Assembly (NCBI GenBank): GCA_026874595.1
Contig: CM049318.1
Coordinates: 8,162,741 to 8,226,740, forward strand
Length of the DNA stretch: 64,000 nucleotides
Direction: 5' to 3'
Origin: Sipunculus nudus
Lineage: Eukaryota; Annelida; Sipuncula; Golfingiida; Sipunculidae
The position numbers and the translations under genes are program-made. The notes under the pieces are model-generated. The model was not told the DNA's origin, did not search any database, and saw only the letters and a program-made list of their open reading frames with translations. Positions within the stretch are counted from its first letter, which is position 1; every line of letters begins with the position of its first letter. Shown here in pieces: positions 59,091 through 64,000 of the stretch.

Positions 59091-59553
59091 AATTAATACA
59101 GATGCATATTGAATGCAAAATTGTAATACAGATACATCTCACTGATGGCAAAATCTTGAATTAATTTGACTATGGATACAGATTATTTATAATCCTTATA
59201 CAGCCGTCTTTATATACCCACAGAGAGCTGTATAGCTGTGATTGTAAACATTGCCTGGCATGAGGAATATCTAAAAATCATAAATCTACATTTTTAAAAG
59301 CTTTTAAAAAACATTCTTGTTAATATTAACCATAGATAACCTGAAATCTAAATGTCTTGAGGCATGATGTAATAAATGCTGATAAACTGGTGCCAGTCTA
59401 GATGTATCTAGATGTATCTGTGTATCTGCTTCACACAGCTAACATATATGGTAAAATGGCTCAATTGAACCTTTATAATTCAGCCAAAATTCATTCTTTG
59501 GAACCATAAAAGACAATTATTATAAGAATTATTCAGGGGATTATTCTTGTAAA
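59091..59553. other. Non-coding spacer
   Basis: AT-rich, with no gene or repeat family recognised. Confidence 0.35.
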
Positions 59554-62500
59554 CAAGTGACCCAGGGGTCATGACGCTCAGCTGACCAGGAAGACATTGA
59601 CAAAAGTAATTTTATCATCTGAATGTCAAATTTGAATGAAATACTTTTTCCAAACTTGACCTTTTGTATAAAATCATCCAATATTCATTGGGGTACTATG
59701 GAGCTCTGTAGCATGAAGGATATGGGTAACAGACACCTATTTTCAAGGTTTACAAGATGACTTTTCAGGGGTCTCCCAGCATGTCAAAAAATAAAATTCT
59801 AGGTCCAGTTATTATGATTTGTGCCCTGTTAACAAATCCAAATGTTTAATCTGGGGGGTATTTCAAAGCCGCATAGGATGAAGGATATGGGTAACAGAGA
59901 TGTAATTTCAGGTGCACAAGGAGACTTTTCAGGGGCCTCCAAGCATATCAAGAAAGGAGATTCTAGGTCAAGTCATTATAATTTGTGCTCTGTTAACAGA
60001 TGACCAAATCTTTATTCTTGGGAGTACTTCGGAGCCCCAGAGCATGAAGGATATGGGTAACAGGGACCTTATTTCGGGTTTCCATGTAGACCTTTTATGG
60101 GCTTCCCTGGAGGTGAGGACAGAAGTTTCTAGGTCCAGACATTATGATTTGTGCCCTGTTAATATATGACCAAATCTTTATTCTGGGGGGTACTTCAGAG
60201 CCCCATGGCTCACAGAATATGGGTAACAGGGACCTCATTTCGGGTTTCCATGTAGACCTTTTATGGGCTTCCCTGGAGATGAGGACAGAAGATTCTAGGT
60301 CCAGTCATTATGATTTGTGCCCTGTTTACAGATGACCAAATGTTTAAAGATCACAAAAGTAGAGAAAAAAAAATCGTAAAAAATAAAAAAAATATAGGTG
60401 GCGCCACCAATCTCCGGAAATTGATGAAACACTCCATGATCAATATCCATGCAAAGAATCATGGTGATTAATGCATTAGTTGTTTAGATACTTGAGCTTT
60501 TGTATTAAATTTTGCATTATTCTGGGGGGGTACTTCAGAACCCCATAGCTCGAAGAATATAGGTCACAGTGACCTAATTTAAGGTTTAAAAGGAGAATTT
60601 CCATAGACCTCCCAGGATTTCAAGTAAGAAGATTCCCGGTCTAGCGGTTACGATTTGTGCCCTGTTAACAGACAGACGCCTGGATGGCCGGACGGACGAC
60701 GGACAAAAGGTGATCCCTACAGCTCAGATGACTTTCAGTCAGCTGAGCAAAAAATTGAAAAAATACAGGTGGCGCCACCAGAATTCAGAAACTGATGAAA
60801 CATTTCCTGATCAATATCCATGCAAAGAATCATGGTGATCAATATAATAATTGTTCAGATACTTGAGCTTTTGTATCAAATTTTCCATTATTCTGGGGGG
60901 TACTTAGGAGCCCCATAGCTCAGAGGTTATGGGTAACAGAGACCTAATTTCAAGTTTTTATGGAAACTTTTCATGGGCCTCTCAGCATGTCAAGAGAGAA
61001 GATTCTAGGTCCAGTTGTTACGATTTGTGCCATGTTAACAGATGACCGCATATTATGAGGTCTAAAAAATAGAGAAAAAAATTCGTAAAAATAAAAAAAA
61101 ATACAGGTGGCGCCACCATACTGCAGAAACTGATGACACATTCCATGATCAATATCGATGCAAAGAATCATGGTGATCACTGCAATAGTTGTTTAGATAC
61201 TGAAGCTTTTGTATCAAATTGTCCATTATTCTGAGGGATACTTCAGATGACTTACAGTCAGCTGAGCTAAAAACACTTAATGGTCAATATCCATGCAAAG
61301 AATCATGATGATCTCCGTATTAGTTGTTCAGATACTTCAGCTTTTGTATCAAATTGTCAATTATTCTTAGGGATACTTCAGAGACCTATAGCTTGAAGGA
61401 TATGGGTAACAGAGACCTCATTTCAAGTTTCCACAGGCACTCTTCATGGGCCTCCTTGCATGACAAGAATGAAGTTTCTAGGTCCAGTTGCTGCAATTTG
61501 TACCCTCTTGATAGATAACATAGGTGGCGCCACCAGTCTGCAGGAACTGATGGAACATCTCATAATCAATATGTATGCCAAAAATCATGACCATCAGTGA
61601 TGTAGTTATTGAGATATTGAAGTTTTTGAATGAAATTTTTGACTACTCTGGGGGGTTACTTTGGGGCCCCATAGCTCAAAGGATATGGGTAACAGAGACC
61701 TAATTTCTGGTTTCCATGGAGACTTTTCATAGGTCTTCTAGTGTGTTGAGAATGAAGATTCTAGGTCCAGTCTTTACTATTTGTGCCATGCTAACAGATG
61801 ACAGCATCCTTAAAGGTCTCAAAAATAGAGGAAAAAATCGTAAAAAATTGAACGATACAGGTGGCGCCACCAGTCTGCAGGAACAGATGACACATCTCAT
61901 GATCAATAGTTATGCCACAAATCATGACCATCATTCAAGTAGTTAATGAGATACTGAAGTTTTTGTATGAAATTTTTTACTTTTCTTGGGGGTATTTGGG
62001 GCTCCATAGCTCGAAGAATATGGGTAACAGAGACCTAATTTCTGGTTTCCATGGAGACTTTTCATAGGTCTCTCAGTGTGTCAAGAATGAAGATTCTAGG
62101 TCCAGTCTTTACGATTTGTGCCTTGTTAACAGATGTTTACATTTTGAAAGGTCTCAAAAATAGAGAAAAAAATTCGTAAAAAATTGAACAATACAGGTGG
62201 CGCCACCAGTCTGCAGGAAGTGATGGAACATCTCATGATCAATATGTATGACAAAAATCATGACCATCAGTCAAGTATTTAATGAGATATTGAAGTTTTT
62301 GTTTGAAATTTTTTACTTTACTGGGGGGTAGTTTGGGGCCCAATAGCTGGAAGGATATGAGTAACAGAGACCTAATTTCTGGTTTCCATGGAGACTTTTT
62401 ATAGGTCTCTTAGTGTGTCGAGAATGAAGATTCTAAGTCCAGTCATTACCATTTGTTCCTTGTTAACAGATGTTCACATTTTTAAAGGTCTCAAAAATAG

Positions 62501-62910
62501 AGAAAAAAATTCGTAAAAAATCGAAAAATACAGGTGGCGCCACCAGTCATCAGGAACTGATGGAACCTCTCATGATCAATATGTATGCCAAAAATCATGA
62601 CCATCAGTCAAGTAGTTAATGAGATATTGAAGTTTTTGTATGAAATTTTGGACTTTTCTGGGGGGTACTTTGGGGCCCCATAGCTCGAAGGATATGGGTA
62701 ACAGAGACCTAATTTCTGGTTTCCAAGGAGATTTTTCATGGACCTCCCAGAATGTCAAGTACGAAAATTCCAGTTCTAGCGGTTACGATTTGTGCCTGGT
62801 TAACGGACAGACGGACAGACAGACAGACAGACAGACGGACAGACAGACGGACGACGGACAAAGAGTGATTGCTATAGCTCAGATGACTTTCAGTCAGCTG
62901 AGCTAAAAAT
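59554..62910 (+). mobile_element. Composite Helentron-like tandem-repeat element 2
   Basis: Opens AAGTGACCCAGGGGTCATGA with GCTCAGCTGACC at 59576, like the element at 47645. It contains short units near 59850-60350 (about 155 bp apart at TTCTGGGGGGTACTTC-like text), then 330-340 bp units whose GGTGGCGCCACC palindromes fall near 60398, 60768, 61106, 61524, 61860, 62196 and 62536. Terminal hairpins occur three times (60720-60749, about 61245-61271, 62875-62905), so it is a head-to-tail fusion. The last hairpin follows a long GACGGACAGACAG tract (62805-62860). Confidence 0.72.
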
Positions 62911-62929
62911 TAAACAAATTGGCCTCAGT

Positions 62930-63840
62930 AGGGTCAGTCAAAAAATTTTTACAGGTTTATAACTCATATGGGAAAATACAGCAAAATGGCTAAGTTTAGC
63001 TTCCCATAACTAAGCCAAAAATGACTTAACCAAAACCATTTGAACAAACTTGAATTATCAACATCTAAGGATAATTAATGTGTGAGATTGAAGAATTTGG
63101 CCCTGTGGTTTTTGAGGAGAAGATCTTTGTAGCCACTGAGCTAAAATGGGCAGTTACAGCATATGACTAAATTCAGCTTCCCATAACTCAGCCAAAAGTC
63201 ACTGAACTGAGACCATTTGAACAAATTTCAGAAAGCACTACCCTAGGATCATTTCTGTGCGATATTAAACTATTTGGCCATATGGTTTCAGAGAAGAAGT
63301 TTTTTTGTAGCCGTCAGTATGATACGGGCACTGATGACCCCCGTACAAAAAAGGTCGATGCAGGTGGCACCACCAATACCTCAATTTTAGATATGTCTCA
63401 AGTGAACAACATTGGCATAAAATTTGGTGATGATAGCTCCAGCCTTTTCTGAGATTGTAATTTTAGTATGCTTTTATGGACAGATGACTAAGTTCAACTT
63501 CCTGTAACTCGGCCAAAAATCACCGAACTTAAACCATTTGAACAAACTTGAGATGGATTATTACAGGAATCATTTCTGTGAAATATTGGACAATTTGGCT
63601 GAACAGTTTCGGAGAAGAAGATTTTTAAAGCTTTTTTTAGCTTTTTCCCTATAAAATCTAAGAAAATGCAGTTAGCCGAAAAGTAAGCAAAATCCGATAT
63701 AGTTTTTTAGATAACTAATATTTTGCATAAAATTTCGCGATGCTACCTCTTGCCGTTTTCAAGATAGTATGGGTTAACGTACAGACGACGGCCGCCGGAC
63801 GACGCCACACCATCGCATAAGCTCACAGGTTCGCTAAAAA
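62930..63840 (+). repeat. Family C repeats
   Basis: Aligns with 58250-59090 and 30866-31310. A GGTCGATGCAGGTGGCACCAC unit starts at 63352. The block ends CGGCCGCCGGACGACGCCAC, ACCATCGCATAAGCTCACAG, GTTCGCTAAAAA. Confidence 0.65.
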
Positions 63841-64000
63841 AATGTAATATATTCATTTTGGACTAATTTCACATCAATGTACTAACTATAGACAAAGTAG
63901 GAATCTAGATAATAATATTATCAACTGCATCTTTGTCTATCATTAATTTCCTTCATATGATCCCTAATGATTAGTAATGAATAATATGATTTACTTTTTT

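Noticed and set aside
48436-62906. Many similar short open frames (such as those starting MKFFTILGGTLGP-like)
   Set aside because: They are translations of the 338-bp repeat units; they vary in length and break at random, so they are not genes.

Overview
The window looks like chromosomal DNA of an invertebrate, most likely a bivalve mollusc. It is AT-rich and intron-rich, with short phase-matched exons of an LDL-receptor-related (LRP) gene on the minus strand. It is packed with Ty3/gypsy LTR elements, AT microsatellites and tandem-repeat elements that end in ACGG/ACAG microsatellite tracts, in the style of bivalve 'pearl'/Helentron-like repeats. The species call is inference; nothing here is bacterial.

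Host gene. Two paralogous blocks of YWTD beta-propeller and EGF exons lie on the minus strand. Copy 1 runs from 21589 down to 9347 (ten exons) and copy 2 from 57420 down to 46120 (nine exons). Their introns also align, so this is a tandem segmental duplication. An isolated EGF exon (44348-44479) lies between them. Copy 1 splices in one consistent phase over ten exons, except that its second junction would form a TGA. Copy 2 carries frame-breaking indels in four exons, a shifted splice acceptor and one missing exon, so it reads as a decayed paralogue.

Mobile DNA. (a) 1-8727: an old Ty3/gypsy element with LTRs of about 2 kb, a tRNA-Leu primer site, and gag-PR-RT-RH-IN broken by many stops and frameshifts. 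Its 5' LTR is cut by the window edge. (b) 32270-38593: a very young gypsy element with near-identical LTRs and a 5-bp target duplication. Its order is gag-PR-IN followed by a fragment of RT/RNase H, which resembles the unusual Gmr1-type order; most of RT is deleted. It appears to sit inside a hAT-like element (31997-38616). (c) 47645-51547, 59554-62910 and 28800-30865: composite tandem-repeat elements with shared 5' ends; the two larger ones end in a conserved hairpin. (d) 40281-41622: a non-coding element with terminal inverted repeats. Several smaller dispersed repeat families fill the rest.

Layout. 0-8.7 kb gypsy element 1; 8.7-21.6 kb LRP copy 1; 21.6-32 kb repeats; 32-38.6 kb gypsy element 2; 38.6-44.3 kb non-coding DNA with the TIR element; 44.3-44.5 kb EGF exon; 46-57.4 kb LRP copy 2 interrupted by repeat insertions; 57.4-64 kb repeats. 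Comparing the two LRP copies gives natural empty and filled sites for several insertions.
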